Shown: positions 1 to 9,414, counted from the stretch's first letter. The stretch is 64,000 nt of DNA from Pseudoalteromonas carrageenovora IAM 12662 (GCF_900239935.1 NZ_LT965928.1:2311520-2375519); one strand, 5' to 3'. Translations and numbers: made by a program. The notes: generated from the sequence alone by a model not told the origin.

Positions 1-28
1 GTATATTTAAACTGTTATTTTTTCTTAT

Positions 29-105
29 TGGCGGAGTGGACGGGACTCGAACCCGCGACCCCCGGCGTGACAGGCCGGTATTCTAACCAACTGAACTACC
101 ACTCC
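29..105 (-). tRNA. tRNA-Asp (GTC), copy 1
   Basis: A 77-nt cloverleaf reads on the minus strand. The 5' arm GGAGTGG pairs with 3' CCACTCC, followed by discriminator G and an encoded CCA. The anticodon loop CTGTCAC gives anticodon GUC (Asp), and the T-arm GGTTCGAGTCC is canonical. It is identical in sequence to the second copy 27 bp away. It lies downstream of dnaQ, as aspV does in Escherichia coli. Confidence 0.98.
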
Positions 106-132
106 AGCATCTACTTACAAATTGTCGAAAAT

Positions 133-209
133 TGGCGGAGTGGACGGGACTCGAACCCGCGACCCCCGGCGTGACAGGCCGGTATTCTAACCAACTGAAC
201 TACCACTCC
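133..209 (-). tRNA. tRNA-Asp (GTC), copy 2
   Basis: This is an identical 77-nt tRNA-Asp with encoded CCA. It is the promoter-proximal copy of the tandem pair, and only a 27-bp spacer separates the two, so they are presumably processed from one transcript. Confidence 0.98.
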
Positions 210-251
210 GCATTTTCGTTGCTGTCTGAGTCTCCCCTGACAGCGGCGTGA

Positions 252-280
252 ATAATACGAACCAGCCCCTATTTCGTCAA
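252..280 (-). promoter_or_regulatory. sigma70 promoter of the tRNA-Asp pair
   Basis: On the minus strand TTGACG (275-280) and TATTAT (252-257) are separated by exactly 17 bp. They are followed by a GC-rich discriminator (CACGCCG), as is typical of stringently controlled stable-RNA promoters. The start point would be near 245, about 35 nt before the first tRNA. Confidence 0.75.
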
Positions 281-307
281 GGGCTTTTTTGTTTTTTTAT
301 AGGTTTT

Positions 308-1678
308 TTAGTCATCTGACATCGAAAGGTTTAAAATTTCACCTGATTTGTCATTTTTTGAACCATTTTTGCCAACTTGATTTTTTTCTGTGTTGGTAAC
401 TTCACCATCAGCTGCTTTCTTTTTATTTAAAAAAGGCAGCTTAACTTTAAATTTGATTGGTTTTTTCTGAACAAATATACGAATTGCTAACCAACCGAGT
501 AATAAAATAAGAATATTACAGCCTATTATTAAGCTAATAATTGTTGAAGTGGCTATTTTTTCATCTGCAGGCTCACTTGCTTTCATTTGCTCAGGCGCAA
601 TTATTGTTGCCGGATCAATTTCAGGCACCGCAACTATAGGACGTTCTATTTCAAATTTATAGGTTGGTAGCGTCGCCATAAACTCACGCTCGTTTATATT
701 TGTGCCAAAAACAGATAACTCAACACTGTATCGACCCCAATCATAATTTTTAACGTTAAGTTGGCGCGAGTCATTAGGAGCAGCATCTATGGTAAACATT
801 TGCTCTTCGTTATTAGGGTAATAAATTTTACCCTGAATAATGACGGTTTCTGGCTTAACGACGCTTGGGTCTATCGTTATTGTCAGTTTATGCTCGTCAG
901 TGTCTTGCTCTGCTAGGGTAACGTTTGTTGAAAAGGGAGGCTCGTGCACTTCTATCGTGTCTTGTACAATACGGCGCTGTAATAGAGGCGTTGCAACGTA
1001 AAGCTCTGGCGTCCATTCACCAGCAGGAAAGTCTAACGTAAACTCTCCGGTAAAAATGCCATCTTTAGCGCGTTCGTCAAATCCGCGCCCGTCATCTTTA
1101 AATTCGGCGACTTCTTGTACCCCTGAACCAAAATTAGCAAAGTTTTCGTTATTGGTACTTACAAAATCTACATTAAGGCTTACTACATCCCTAAATAGCT
1201 CAGCGTCTATTGGCTCACCGTCATTAAGAATTTTACCGGTAATTTTAATTGTCTCCCCTCTAAATAACATAGGAGGGAGTGGCTGCGCCTCTAAAGATAC
1301 TTCACCAAGCACTACAATTCGGCTGTTTGGCAAAATACTGCCAATAACCTGCCATGGACCGGCCATAGGATTTTTTATTGTAACCAAATCGTAGGTTAAC
1401 TCGTCAAACCAATCGAGGTCGGGGTTTCTTACGGCTTCAGTTGCAAAGTATTTACTGCCATCTGGCCTAACTAAAATAACAGCCGGTGCGCCTGGCTTTC
1501 TAAAAAACAGCAGGGTTATTTCTTCAATTTTACTATCTATACGAAAACGATTTTCTAATAAGGGGATTTCATTTTGATGCCCGTCACGTTTGAGCACTTC
1601 TACTTGCTTAACGCCATAAGCACTGCCAGCAAACAAACTGGCGGCGCATAACGAACTAACAAAATACATCGTTTTCAT
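308..1678 (-). CDS. TIGR03503 family envelope protein
   Basis: This is a 456-residue protein of the TIGR03503 family, whose function is unknown. Residues 1-22 look like a signal peptide ending GSAYG. A long beta-rich region follows, including a von Willebrand-like stretch (DDGRGFDERAKDGIFTGEF) with the look of a calcium- or sugar-binding loop. A single membrane span lies near residues 382-405, and a lysine-rich tail would face the cytoplasm. The start lies 9 nt after the dnaQ stop, so the two are probably cotranscribed, and the tandem tRNA-Asp genes follow. The family assignment comes from recognising the protein and its place between dnaQ and aspV; no reaction can be assigned. Confidence 0.8.
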   Translation of the reverse strand: MKTMYFVSSLCAASLFAGSAYGVKQVEVLKRDGHQNEIPLLENRFRIDSKIEEITLLFFRKPGAPAVILVRPDGSKYFATEAVRNPDLDWFDELTYDLVTIKNPMAGPWQVIGSILPNSRIVVLGEVSLEAQPLPPMLFRGETIKITGKILNDGEPIDAELFRDVVSLNVDFVSTNNENFANFGSGVQEVAEFKDDGRGFDERAKDGIFTGEFTLDFPAGEWTPELYVATPLLQRRIVQDTIEVHEPPFSTNVTLAEQDTDEHKLTITIDPSVVKPETVIIQGKIYYPNNEEQMFTIDAAPNDSRQLNVKNYDWGRYSVELSVFGTNINEREFMATLPTYKFEIERPIVAVPEIDPATIIAPEQMKASEPADEKIATSTIISLIIGCNILILLLGWLAIRIFVQKKPIKFKVKLPFLNKKKAADGEVTNTEKNQVGKNGSKNDKSGEILNLSMSDD

Positions 1679-1687
1679 TGGTTAGCC

Positions 1688-2401
1688 TTATTCAGCGCGC
1701 CATAAACATTGGCCGCCTTCTTTATTGACAAGATCGAGTCGTGCTTCGTGTGCGCTTTGCTCAGCGTCGTTTGCACGTAAAACAACTAAAGGTGCCCTAT
1801 TTGGGTTTAACCGTCTTATGCCGCCTTTTTGTTGCTCGCTGCCATCGTCTTTATTTTGATTTAAGTTTAGCTTTGTTTGCCCACCTGTCATGGCAAGGTA
1901 AACATCGGCTAAAATTTCAGAATCCAGTAAAGCGCCGTGCAATGTTCGTTTTGCGTTATCTATATCGTAGCGACGACACAAAGCATCAAGATTATTCTTT
2001 TGACCAGGATGCAAGTCACGCGCCATTTTAAGGGTGTCGAGAACTTGGCAGTAATCGTGGGTATTAGGGTAACCCTGATTAAGCAGCGCAAATTCATTAT
2101 CCATATGGCCCACATCGAACGGTGCGTTATGAATAACCAGCTCTGCCCCTTTTATATAGTCAAAAAACTCTTGCGCTATGTCACGGTAAAGGGGTTTATC
2201 ACGTAAAAATTCGTTGGTAATACCATGAACATCTATCGCTTCTTCTTCAATACTACGTTGTGGATTTATATAAACGTGAAAATTGTTGCCGGTTAAGCGC
2301 CTGTTTACTAACTCTACACAACCAATTTCTATAATGCGGTGACCCTGTTTAGGGTCGATGCCGGTGGTTTCTGTATCTAAAACTATTTGTCTACGTGCCA
2401 T
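1688..2401 (-). CDS. dnaQ: DNA polymerase III epsilon subunit, 3'-5' proofreading exonuclease
   Basis: It proofreads within the DNA polymerase III core. I chose the ATG at 2401, which gives MARRQIVLDTETTG and 237 residues, close to E. coli DnaQ (243); the open frame extends 35 codons further upstream without family similarity. The DEDDh motifs are visible: DTET (Exo I), HNAPFD (Exo II) and HGALLDSE (Exo III with the general-base His). The C-terminus ends in CLWRAE, as in E. coli, where this tail binds the polymerase. It is divergent from rnhA with 68 bp between starts, the same arrangement as in enterobacteria. Confidence 0.97.
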   Translation of the reverse strand: MARRQIVLDTETTGIDPKQGHRIIEIGCVELVNRRLTGNNFHVYINPQRSIEEEAIDVHGITNEFLRDKPLYRDIAQEFFDYIKGAELVIHNAPFDVGHMDNEFALLNQGYPNTHDYCQVLDTLKMARDLHPGQKNNLDALCRRYDIDNAKRTLHGALLDSEILADVYLAMTGGQTKLNLNQNKDDGSEQQKGGIRRLNPNRAPLVVLRANDAEQSAHEARLDLVNKEGGQCLWRAE

Positions 2402-2469
2402 ATCGAATTTAGCCTGACTCTGGTATCTTTCTATAATCACTTTATTGTACATAATATCAAGGTAAAACA

Positions 2470-2934
2470 GTGCAAAAAACCGTAGAGATTTATACCGATG
2501 GCTCATGTTTAGGTAATCCGGGCCCTGGTGGTTATGGTATTTTTATGATTTATAACGGTCACGAAAAAAAATTAAGCCAAGGTTATAAATTAACAACTAA
2601 TAACCGCATGGAAATGCTCGCAGCGATTGTAGCCTTAGAATCACTTACGCGTGAATGCGAGGTAAATCTCACAACCGATAGCCAATATGTTAAGCAAGGC
2701 ATTGAATCGTGGATAGCTAATTGGAAAAAGCGCGGTTGGTTAACCTCTGCGAAAAAACCGGTTAAAAACGTAGATTTATGGAAACGTCTAGATAAAGCCT
2801 GTAGCGAACATAATGTTACATGGAAGTGGGTTAAAGGGCATAGTGGCCATAAGTACAACGAAATAGTTGACGATTTAGCTCGCGATGCCGCAGGCAGTAA
2901 AGATTTACTTGAAGATGTAGGTTATCAGCCTTAA
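2470..2934 (+). CDS. rnhA: Ribonuclease HI
   Basis: It degrades the RNA strand of RNA:DNA hybrids, such as primers and R-loops. It has 154 residues, the usual length. The four acidic catalytic residues can be placed: D10 ([11 protein letters not shown]), E48 (NRMEM), D70 (TTDSQY) and an Asp near 134 ([12 protein letters not shown]); the basic loop and GHSGH are also present. The start is GTG with an AAGGT ribosome-binding site 7 nt before it. It overlaps the convergent methyltransferase gene by 4 nt at the stop codons. Confidence 0.97.
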   Translation: MQKTVEIYTDGSCLGNPGPGGYGIFMIYNGHEKKLSQGYKLTTNNRMEMLAAIVALESLTRECEVNLTTDSQYVKQGIESWIANWKKRGWLTSAKKPVKNVDLWKRLDKACSEHNVTWKWVKGHSGHKYNEIVDDLARDAAGSKDLLEDVGYQP

Positions 2935-3704
2935 TTGTTATTTTTTTCATCGCAGCGCTTAAAGTGCTGCTTTGAGGTTTGCCTAAGCCCTGCCCCTTTT
3001 ACTGGCGCAAACTGCGGCCTTGCATGCCACTTAGGCTTTATAGGTGTAAGCGGGGCCACTCGCTTACGTGCCACCAGCATATACACACTCCCCATAGGTT
3101 TTAAATATTGTTTGGCAAAACTGCGCCAAAATTCAAAACGCGACAACCTGTTACCTCTTGCTAGCGATGAGTAAATAAATCGCTCATCACTCACTATTTC
3201 AAATCCTAATAAGTTAAGCCAATCTTTAACACGGGCAGGTGTAAAAAACCGCCCTGTCCATGGAAGTTTTTGACCACTAAACGGCAGCATTTGCGCAAGC
3301 CCACATAAGCTAAATGGGTTAAAACCGGTAATAACAATATAACCACCAGGTATTAGCGTGCGGTGTGCCTCGCGTAAAATATGGTGCGGATCTGAATGGT
3401 ACTCTAAGCAGTGGCTTAAAATACACGCATCAACACTGTGCTCGTAAAAAGGTAATTCGTCGATATCGGCCACAACACCTGTATAGGGGCCGGGCTCTGC
3501 AACGCACACTTGATGCTTAATGGTGCTAACACTTGTATTAATTTCACCACTTAAATTACCTAGTTTTAGCATGTGATAACCAAACATACGCGGTAACCAT
3601 TGATCCATTTTGCGTTCAATGTCAGATCGTAAATAGTCACCATGAGGGAACTGCTGCCATGACAGCGGTTTAGGTCCTTCTTGAAAACTAAGGGCTGGTT
3701 TCAT
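2931..3704 (-). CDS. Class I SAM-dependent methyltransferase (YafS-like)
   Basis: A 257-residue putative methyltransferase. The Rossmann core is seen around [20 protein letters not shown] (motifs I/II) and the later [17 protein letters not shown] (motif IV/V), typical of the Methyltransf_11 type. Its place between rnhA and gloB matches yafS of E. coli. The substrate is unknown. It is divergent from gloB (53 bp). Confidence 0.8.
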   Translation of the reverse strand: MKPALSFQEGPKPLSWQQFPHGDYLRSDIERKMDQWLPRMFGYHMLKLGNLSGEINTSVSTIKHQVCVAEPGPYTGVVADIDELPFYEHSVDACILSHCLEYHSDPHHILREAHRTLIPGGYIVITGFNPFSLCGLAQMLPFSGQKLPWTGRFFTPARVKDWLNLLGFEIVSDERFIYSSLARGNRLSRFEFWRSFAKQYLKPMGSVYMLVARKRVAPLTPIKPKWHARPQFAPVKGAGLRQTSKQHFKRCDEKNNN

Positions 3705-3757
3705 TTTATGAGCTCGTTATACTATGTGTTAACTGTCACTTTATAGAGCAATGTAAC

Positions 3758-4531
3758 ATGGTGCAAGTCAAAGCAATTAAAGCCTTTTCTGATAATTATA
3801 TTTGGTGTTTAACCACTCATAATAGTAACCAAGCATGGGTAGTAGACCCAGGTGACGCAAGGCCTGTAATTACGCATTTAGCTGAACATAACTTATCATT
3901 AGCTGGCATTTTAATAACCCATCATCATAGCGACCACACCGGAGGCGTAGCTGATCTAGTTAAGCAATTTGCAAATATCCCTGTTTACGGCCCCGCCAAT
4001 AGTCCTTTTGATGGTATTACTCATACTCTAATTGATGGCGATAATATCGAAGTACTTAATGTGCCATTTAATATTGTAGCCACGCCTGGGCATACGCTTG
4101 ATCATATTTGTTATACCCACGACGAACTCGCTTTTACTGGCGATACTTTATTTAGCGGTGGCTGTGGTAGATTATTTGAAGGGACAAGCGAGCAAATGTG
4201 GAATTCGTTCAATAAACTGCGTGAATTACCAAAAAGCTGTAAGGTGTATTGCACTCATGAATATACTCAGGCTAACTTAGCGTTTGCAAAAGCAGTAGAG
4301 CCTCGTAACCCTGAGCTACTCGAATATAGCAAAAAAGTAGATGAACTTCGTAGTACAGATGAAATAACGTTACCAAGCACTATTAACCAAGAGCTTAAAA
4401 TAAACCCGTTTATGCGCAGTGACTTACCTACTATTACTGAATTATTACCAAAAGAATTCCTTTTGGTTACAAAAAACAATGAACCTTGGGAAAACTTTGC
4501 TAGTCTGAGAAAGTTCAAAGACAATTTTTAA
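3758..4531 (+). CDS. gloB: Hydroxyacylglutathione hydrolase (glyoxalase II)
   Basis: It hydrolyses S-D-lactoylglutathione to D-lactate and glutathione, the second step of methylglyoxal detoxification. It is a metallo-beta-lactamase fold protein of 257 residues, the normal family length. The binuclear metal motif is intact: H55, H57, D59 and H60 in THHHSDH. The downstream metal ligands lie in ATPGHT, FTGDTLF and THEYT. A hairpin terminator follows at 4565-4597. Confidence 0.96.
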   Translation: MVQVKAIKAFSDNYIWCLTTHNSNQAWVVDPGDARPVITHLAEHNLSLAGILITHHHSDHTGGVADLVKQFANIPVYGPANSPFDGITHTLIDGDNIEVLNVPFNIVATPGHTLDHICYTHDELAFTGDTLFSGGCGRLFEGTSEQMWNSFNKLRELPKSCKVYCTHEYTQANLAFAKAVEPRNPELLEYSKKVDELRSTDEITLPSTINQELKINPFMRSDLPTITELLPKEFLLVTKNNEPWENFASLRKFKDNF

Positions 4532-4564
4532 CGCATAATCTAATAGCTAGCTATATTTTATATT

Positions 4565-4597
4565 AAAATCATGCCTTTATCATTAGGGCATGATTTT
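4565..4597 (+). terminator. Hairpin terminator after gloB
   Basis: An 11-bp stem (AAAATCATGCC / GGCATGATTTT) ends in a short T run, 33 nt after the gloB stop. The tail is weak (TTTTCTC), so termination efficiency is uncertain. Confidence 0.6.
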
Positions 4598-4686
4598 CTC
4601 TTCGCGTTTAAAGTGGTCACTAAGTGGCAATGTTGACTCATAACGGGTAGTATTCGCCGAGTTTTTTACCCGATGTATTGGTATTT

Positions 4687-6267
4687 ATGAATAAATCTCC
4701 TCTTTTAATTACCTTGGCGCTTGCGCTAAGTGGTTGTCAAACGGTTACAACCTTAGATTCTGACTCTCAAGTCGCTACTCAAACAAACCAAAAGCTTGAA
4801 GGCGCAAGCCCTAACGATATCAACAATGCATTGATGGTAAACGCACAATATCAACAAGTTAATAGTGAAGACGAAGAAGCTCCCGTTTTTGATGACGTGT
4901 GGGAACGTATTCGTTACCAGCTTTCTATTGACGTACCACAAAACCGCCCTGTTGTTACCGAGCGAAATTACTACGCTCGCCATCAAGCTTATTTAGATCG
5001 TATTTCTAAACGTGCAGAGCCTTACCTTCACTTTATTGTTGAAGAAGTAGAAAAACGCGAAATGCCAATAGAAATTGCATTACTCCCTATTGTAGAAAGT
5101 GCTTTTGACCCATTTGGTTACTCTAATAGAAGCGCTTCAGGTATTTGGCAGTTTATGCCAGCAACAGGTGAGCGTTTTGATTTAAAGCAAAACTGGTGGT
5201 ATGACGGTCGTCGCGACATTGTTCAATCGACACGTGCTGCACTTGATTACTTATCATATTTGCATAAAACCCTTGAAGGTGATTGGTTAAACGCTATTGC
5301 GGCGTATAACTCAGGCGAAGGGCGTTTGATGCGCGCGATTAAAAAGAATCGTAAAAAACATTTACCAACCGATTTTTGGTCACTAGATTTACCAAGTGAA
5401 ACCACAGCATACGTACCTAAGCTATTAGCACTTGCCGATTTATTAAAGCGTGCTGACGACTTTAACGTTAAGTGGCAACCGGTGATCAATGCACAAGTAG
5501 TCGAAGTGGTTGATGTAGGCTCACAGATTGATTTAGCGCTTGCTGCTGATATGGCTGATATGACGCTTACTGAGCTTTACAGGTTAAACCCTGGCTTTAA
5601 CCGCTGGGCAACGGATCCTAACGGGCCGCACTTTTTATTATTACCTACCGATAAAGCAGAGCAGTTTAGCCAAAAACTTGCACTTACTGATGTAAAAGAT
5701 CGCTTACGCTGGCAACAGTACACTGTCGCTCGTGGCGATAGCCTTTCTGTTATTGCTAAAAAGTTTACCACCAGTAGCAGTGCAATTCGCTCGCTTAACA
5801 AATTAAAATCAAACACTATTCGCGTAGGCCAAGAACTGTTAGTACCGCTTACCGATGGTGCAATTAATAGTGAACATTTACCTAAACAAATGCGTTTAGC
5901 AGCAAATAAAGCAACTCGCACTAAGTTATCGCACACGGTTAAAAGTGGCGATACACTTTGGGATATAAGCCGCGAGTATGATGTAACAATGGACGAACTT
6001 GCGTCGTGGAATAAACTGAAGAAAAACTCAGTACTGCGATTAAATCAAAAGCTAACTGTCTATAAATCAGCAAGTAAACCACAAGCAACCGCAAGTACTA
6101 ATCGCACCATTACCTACAAAGTACGCCGTGGTGACTCGCTTGCGCGTATTGCTTCTAAGTTTAATTTAACGGTTAATGAGATTATTAAGTGGAATAACTT
6201 AGCCGGCCAAAAGTATTTACAACCGGGCCAAAAGTTAAAGCTTAAAGTAGACGTAAGAAGTAGCTAA
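4687..6267 (+). CDS. mltD: Membrane-bound lytic murein transglycosylase D, lipoprotein with three LysM domains
   Basis: It cleaves peptidoglycan glycan strands to 1,6-anhydro-muropeptides. I chose the ATG at 4687 (MNKSPLL), which gives 526 residues; the open frame also offers a TTG 9 nt earlier. The leader ends in a lipobox, LSGC, with Cys17 as the lipidated residue. The SLT domain contains the catalytic Glu (about E137) in PIVESAFDP and the family signature SGIWQFMPATG. Three LysM repeats lie near 346-388, 416-459 and 478-521. It lies downstream of gloB, as in E. coli. Confidence 0.95.
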   Translation: MNKSPLLITLALALSGCQTVTTLDSDSQVATQTNQKLEGASPNDINNALMVNAQYQQVNSEDEEAPVFDDVWERIRYQLSIDVPQNRPVVTERNYYARHQAYLDRISKRAEPYLHFIVEEVEKREMPIEIALLPIVESAFDPFGYSNRSASGIWQFMPATGERFDLKQNWWYDGRRDIVQSTRAALDYLSYLHKTLEGDWLNAIAAYNSGEGRLMRAIKKNRKKHLPTDFWSLDLPSETTAYVPKLLALADLLKRADDFNVKWQPVINAQVVEVVDVGSQIDLALAADMADMTLTELYRLNPGFNRWATDPNGPHFLLLPTDKAEQFSQKLALTDVKDRLRWQQYTVARGDSLSVIAKKFTTSSSAIRSLNKLKSNTIRVGQELLVPLTDGAINSEHLPKQMRLAANKATRTKLSHTVKSGDTLWDISREYDVTMDELASWNKLKKNSVLRLNQKLTVYKSASKPQATASTNRTITYKVRRGDSLARIASKFNLTVNEIIKWNNLAGQKYLQPGQKLKLKVDVRSS

Positions 6268-6286
6268 TTTATAGAGCTATAAAAGC

Positions 6287-6313
6287 AAAAAGGAGCGCAT
6301 GCGCTCCTTTTTT
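6287..6313 (+). terminator. Rho-independent terminator of mltD
   Basis: AAAGGAGCGC / GCGCTCCTTT forms a perfect stem followed by a T run, 20 nt after the mltD stop. Confidence 0.9.
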
Positions 6314-6347
6314 AATACTTTAATTTAATAAATTAATCTGAACTCTA

Positions 6348-6611
6348 GGGCGTGTTGATCTTTGGTGGGCGAATTTGCAGCAGTATGTTTGGTTTTTAGG
6401 CAAGGCAGAGCCTATGTAGTGTGGTTGTTCCCCATAAATAGGCGATTACGCAGCATAAATACCAAACATGCACTGCCCTCTGGGTTCTTTCTAGGGGCGT
6501 TTAACTCTTTGTTGCTCGTTTTTTACTTAGCCCACTAGGTTACAAACCTCGCGCCGCGATTTAATCGCCCCTAGATTGAACAAATTTCAATCCACAAAGA
6601 TCAACACGCCC
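6348..6611. repeat. MITE-like non-coding element with 17-bp terminal inverted repeats
   Basis: A 264-bp block is bounded by perfect inverted repeats: GGGCGTGTTGATCTTTG at 6348-6364 and its complement at 6595-6611. Inside are nested inverted repeats: TCTAGGGGCG (6490-6499) with CGCCCCTAGA (6566-6575), and a pair around GCAGTATGTTTGGT / ACCAAACATGCACTGC. It has no open frame of note. The size, terminal repeats and position between two convergent transcription units suggest a miniature inverted-repeat transposable element. No clear target-site duplication is visible, so the exact ends are uncertain. The remaining sequence to 6754 shows nothing I can assign. Confidence 0.75.
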
Positions 6612-6754
6612 TTGTTAAGACATTTACTAACATATTGAATCATAGTGATATTTAAACTTATCTTTCTTTAGCCAGAGATTTTCAGTGAAAACAAGGCTAA
6701 TTCTCTCGTCAATAGCTGCTAGGGATAGGTCTATTATCCAGAGTTCTGGTTAAA

Positions 6755-7204
6755 TTAAGCTGGTAGTTTTTCTAGCCATGCTTTTAACCAAGGCTCTGTA
6801 ACGGGCCATGGCTCAAAATCTTCACAGGCATCTATTTCTAGGCGATTACCAACTGGCTTTGCTTGTAAGTCGCGTAATAGCTCATCAAAGCTGCGACCAG
6901 CACCACAAAAGGTGTCACCATAGCATCTATCACCCATAGCAATGACCCCAAAAGGTTTATCGGTAAGCATAGGAAACGTGCTATTCATAGCAAAGTACAG
7001 CCCCGCTAAATTGCTTGGTATATCGCCTTGGCCTGTGGTTGAAGTAACAATTAAAATATGTGATGCATTTTTAACATCATCAAGAGATGCCTCATTAATA
7101 ACGCTTGCAGTATGGCCTGCTTGCTCAATAGTATTGGCCACTTCATCGCTCAAACGCTCTGCGCCGCCATTAACACTGCCTACAAAAATACTAATATGTG
7201 ACAT
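6755..7204 (-). CDS. yqcA: Flavodoxin-like FMN protein (YqcA/MioC type)
   Basis: A 149-residue flavodoxin-fold protein. The FMN phosphate loop is SVNGGAERL near the N-terminus, and further flavin contacts lie in TSTTGQGDIPSN and GDRCYGDTFCGAG. The start ATG at 7204 overlaps the truC stop by 1 nt (TAATG); the longer reading would add 14 residues inside truC. The order yqcC-truC-yqcA is the same as in E. coli, so it is the third gene of that operon. It is presumably an electron carrier; the partner is unknown. Confidence 0.88.
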   Translation of the reverse strand: MSHISIFVGSVNGGAERLSDEVANTIEQAGHTASVINEASLDDVKNASHILIVTSTTGQGDIPSNLAGLYFAMNSTFPMLTDKPFGVIAMGDRCYGDTFCGAGRSFDELLRDLQAKPVGNRLEIDACEDFEPWPVTEPWLKAWLEKLPA

Positions 7205-7968
7205 TAATAATCCTTTTCTTGATCTGGCCAACCTAGTTGCTGACATATTTTAAGCATGTCTTCACCTAGTGGCGCTTTTATTGTGATGGGTTTATGCGTG
7301 TAAGGGTGCACAAAACTAAGCTCTGTTGCAAATAACATTAGTCGTCTTAGCTCAAAATGCTCTCTAAAAAATTGATTGTGCTGGTTATCGCCGTGATTTA
7401 CATCACCTATAATCGGTAACGATAAATGCTTTAAGTGTCTGCGAATTTGATGCTTACGCCCCGTTTTAGGAAAACACTCAACTAACGAGTAGCGCACTGT
7501 TGGGTATTTACCGATAGGAATAGGCAATGCAGCTTGGTGCAAACAATTAAACTGAGTTTGCGCCTCTTGTGGCGCTTTATCTTGATCTGCAAACTTGTCA
7601 GCTATTTTATCCAGCTCTTCTTTTAGCGGTTTGTCTAAAAAAACTGATTCAGGGGCAAACCCGCGCACTAGCGCTAAATATCGCTTAGCGATAGTACCTT
7701 CAATGAATAACTGATTCATATCGCGCGCGGCTTCAGAGCTTAAAGCAAATAGCAGCACACCCGACGTAGGTCTATCTAGCCTATGTACTGGAAACACATG
7801 TTGCCCTAACTGATCACGTAACATTTGCATGGCAAACTGAGTTTCGTGCTTATCTAAAAAAGAGCGGTGCACTAGTAAACCCGAGGGTTTATTTATGGCT
7901 ACGTAGTTCTCATCTTGATACAAAATAGCCAATTCGCCATATTCAATAGGCTCTGGGCGCTCACTCAT
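7204..7968 (-). CDS. truC: tRNA pseudouridine(65) synthase TruC
   Basis: It converts U65 in the T-stem of some tRNAs, including tRNA-Asp in E. coli, to pseudouridine. It is an RluA-family enzyme of 254 residues with the catalytic motif HRLDRPTSGVLLFA, where the Asp is the nucleophile. The C-terminal KTGRKHQIRRHLKHLSLPIIGD motif is also intact. It overlaps yqcC upstream by 8 nt and yqcA downstream by 1 nt, indicating an operon. Confidence 0.94.
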   Translation of the reverse strand: MSERPEPIEYGELAILYQDENYVAINKPSGLLVHRSFLDKHETQFAMQMLRDQLGQHVFPVHRLDRPTSGVLLFALSSEAARDMNQLFIEGTIAKRYLALVRGFAPESVFLDKPLKEELDKIADKFADQDKAPQEAQTQFNCLHQAALPIPIGKYPTVRYSLVECFPKTGRKHQIRRHLKHLSLPIIGDVNHGDNQHNQFFREHFELRRLMLFATELSFVHPYTHKPITIKAPLGEDMLKICQQLGWPDQEKDY

Positions 7969-8281
7969 TGGGCTCTCCTAAAAAGGCATCAAGCTGAATT
8001 AGTAATTCAATAATCTCGTTACTACCATTTTTATTCACAAGGGTCATTTGTGCCATAGGCGCAATTGCAAAATTACGAGGCAATGGTTGCTGATGAGTCA
8101 CTAAATGCTGAACTTTTTCTATAAATACAAATTGTAACCATTGTTCAAACGCCATCGTGTCGTGACAAAATGGAACACTGGAATTTAATGCCTCAGGGGC
8201 TACTGGCTGAGCTTGCCAAAGTTGATGCTTTTTTAAAAGAGCAGTGAGCTGATTTAAATAAGCTTGGGTTTGCTGGTACAT
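7961..8281 (-). CDS. yqcC: YqcC family (DUF446) protein
   Basis: A 106-residue helical protein of the YqcC/DUF446 family, function unknown. I chose the ATG at 8281 (MYQQTQAYLNQL) because an AGAGG ribosome-binding site sits 6 nt upstream; the GTG at 8287 would sit directly against it. It is the first gene of the yqcC-truC-yqcA operon. The signature tail is IIELLIQLDAFLGEPNE. Confidence 0.88.
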   Translation of the reverse strand: MYQQTQAYLNQLTALLKKHQLWQAQPVAPEALNSSVPFCHDTMAFEQWLQFVFIEKVQHLVTHQQPLPRNFAIAPMAQMTLVNKNGSNEIIELLIQLDAFLGEPNE

Positions 8282-8385
8282 AACCACCCTCTTTCATATA
8301 TGTAATGCAATTATACCCTGTTCCCACACAGCCCGCTATGGCGTATAATTAGGGCAATTTAGCAGTAAAAACAGTTGAGAATACA

Positions 8386-9414
8386 ATGAGCGAACACGTA
8401 GCCACATTAGGCCAACTTTTAGACGGTGCAGGTACTCAGTGGCGTGCTTTTGATATTGGCAGACATATAACTAAGCTTGATAAAAAACAGTTTTTAACCA
8501 TTGAACAAGCTCAAACTCCGTACCCTTACCCTCTTGGGGGTCATGCATGGCTTGCTATTCAATTTTGGGATAGTAAAGCAAGCAAAGAACCATACGTGTG
8601 GTTTTTAAAGTTTCCACTTGATGAACAAAGCAAACTGGTAAGTGCAAGCCGCGATCATTTTGCTAATATGGTTATTGAGGCCTTAGGCACTGAAATTACA
8701 GGTGAACAGGCTGATGGTAAACTTGATAACAACCCTTATGTTTTTACACCTAATGCAAATAAATTAGCTGCGTTTAACGCGCAGCTTAAAGTTTTATTAA
8801 AACAACCGGCTTCTCAATATTACGAACACGCACAATTATACTTTAGCGGCAAAATTGGGTTTGATAACTGGCAAAGTGTTGCACTTCAAGGTATTGCAGA
8901 TTTTGCACTACGCCTAGATAACGACGCAAATTTAAGCAACTTACAAAAAGCGTGGGCGCATTTACCGCTTGAAGTATTACAACCACTTAGCGCAATGCTT
9001 GAACATGTTGAAATCCCCACATCTTTGAGTGAACTTTTATTAGCATATGGTCAAGCTGCAATTGAAAATAACGATACCATAGCTTTAACCGCTGCACTGC
9101 GCTCATTGTCTAAAGGGCAAGCGCAAGGGCTAAGCACACAACTGGTTGATGCAGCATTAAGCTCATCACTTGGTAATGATTCGGACGTACTTTTAACCAT
9201 TGCAGGGCGCTGTTTTGTGCAGTTAGAAGATCCAGAGCGGTTACACATATTTATGGATAATTGTGCACAACATCAAGAAATAGCGGAGCTGTTCCCTAGT
9301 GTGTTTGCCGATTTAGTTGCAATACCCACTATTCGCCCTCATTTATTAGGTTTATTACGAAAAGAAAATCGTAGCGAAACCCTCGCACGAGCAATTGGAA
9401 GGTTATTCTCTTAA
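8386..9414 (+). CDS. DUF3549 family protein
   Basis: A 342-residue cytoplasmic protein of the DUF3549 family, recognised from its N-terminal GQLLDGAGTQWRAFDIGRHI and the following PYPYPLGGHAWLAIQFW. It has no signal peptide and no known catalytic motif; the C-terminal half is mostly helical. Its stop overlaps the start of the DUF3301 gene (TAATG), so they are translationally coupled. Function unknown. Confidence 0.8.
   Translation: MSEHVATLGQLLDGAGTQWRAFDIGRHITKLDKKQFLTIEQAQTPYPYPLGGHAWLAIQFWDSKASKEPYVWFLKFPLDEQSKLVSASRDHFANMVIEALGTEITGEQADGKLDNNPYVFTPNANKLAAFNAQLKVLLKQPASQYYEHAQLYFSGKIGFDNWQSVALQGIADFALRLDNDANLSNLQKAWAHLPLEVLQPLSAMLEHVEIPTSLSELLLAYGQAAIENNDTIALTAALRSLSKGQAQGLSTQLVDAALSSSLGNDSDVLLTIAGRCFVQLEDPERLHIFMDNCAQHQEIAELFPSVFADLVAIPTIRPHLLGLLRKENRSETLARAIGRLFS

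Noticed and set aside
265..300. Hairpin AGCCCCT/AGGGGCT-like with T run near the tRNA genes, as a terminator
   Set aside because: The T run is on the plus strand, but both flanking units are on the minus strand. The same bases give a good sigma70 promoter for the tRNA genes.
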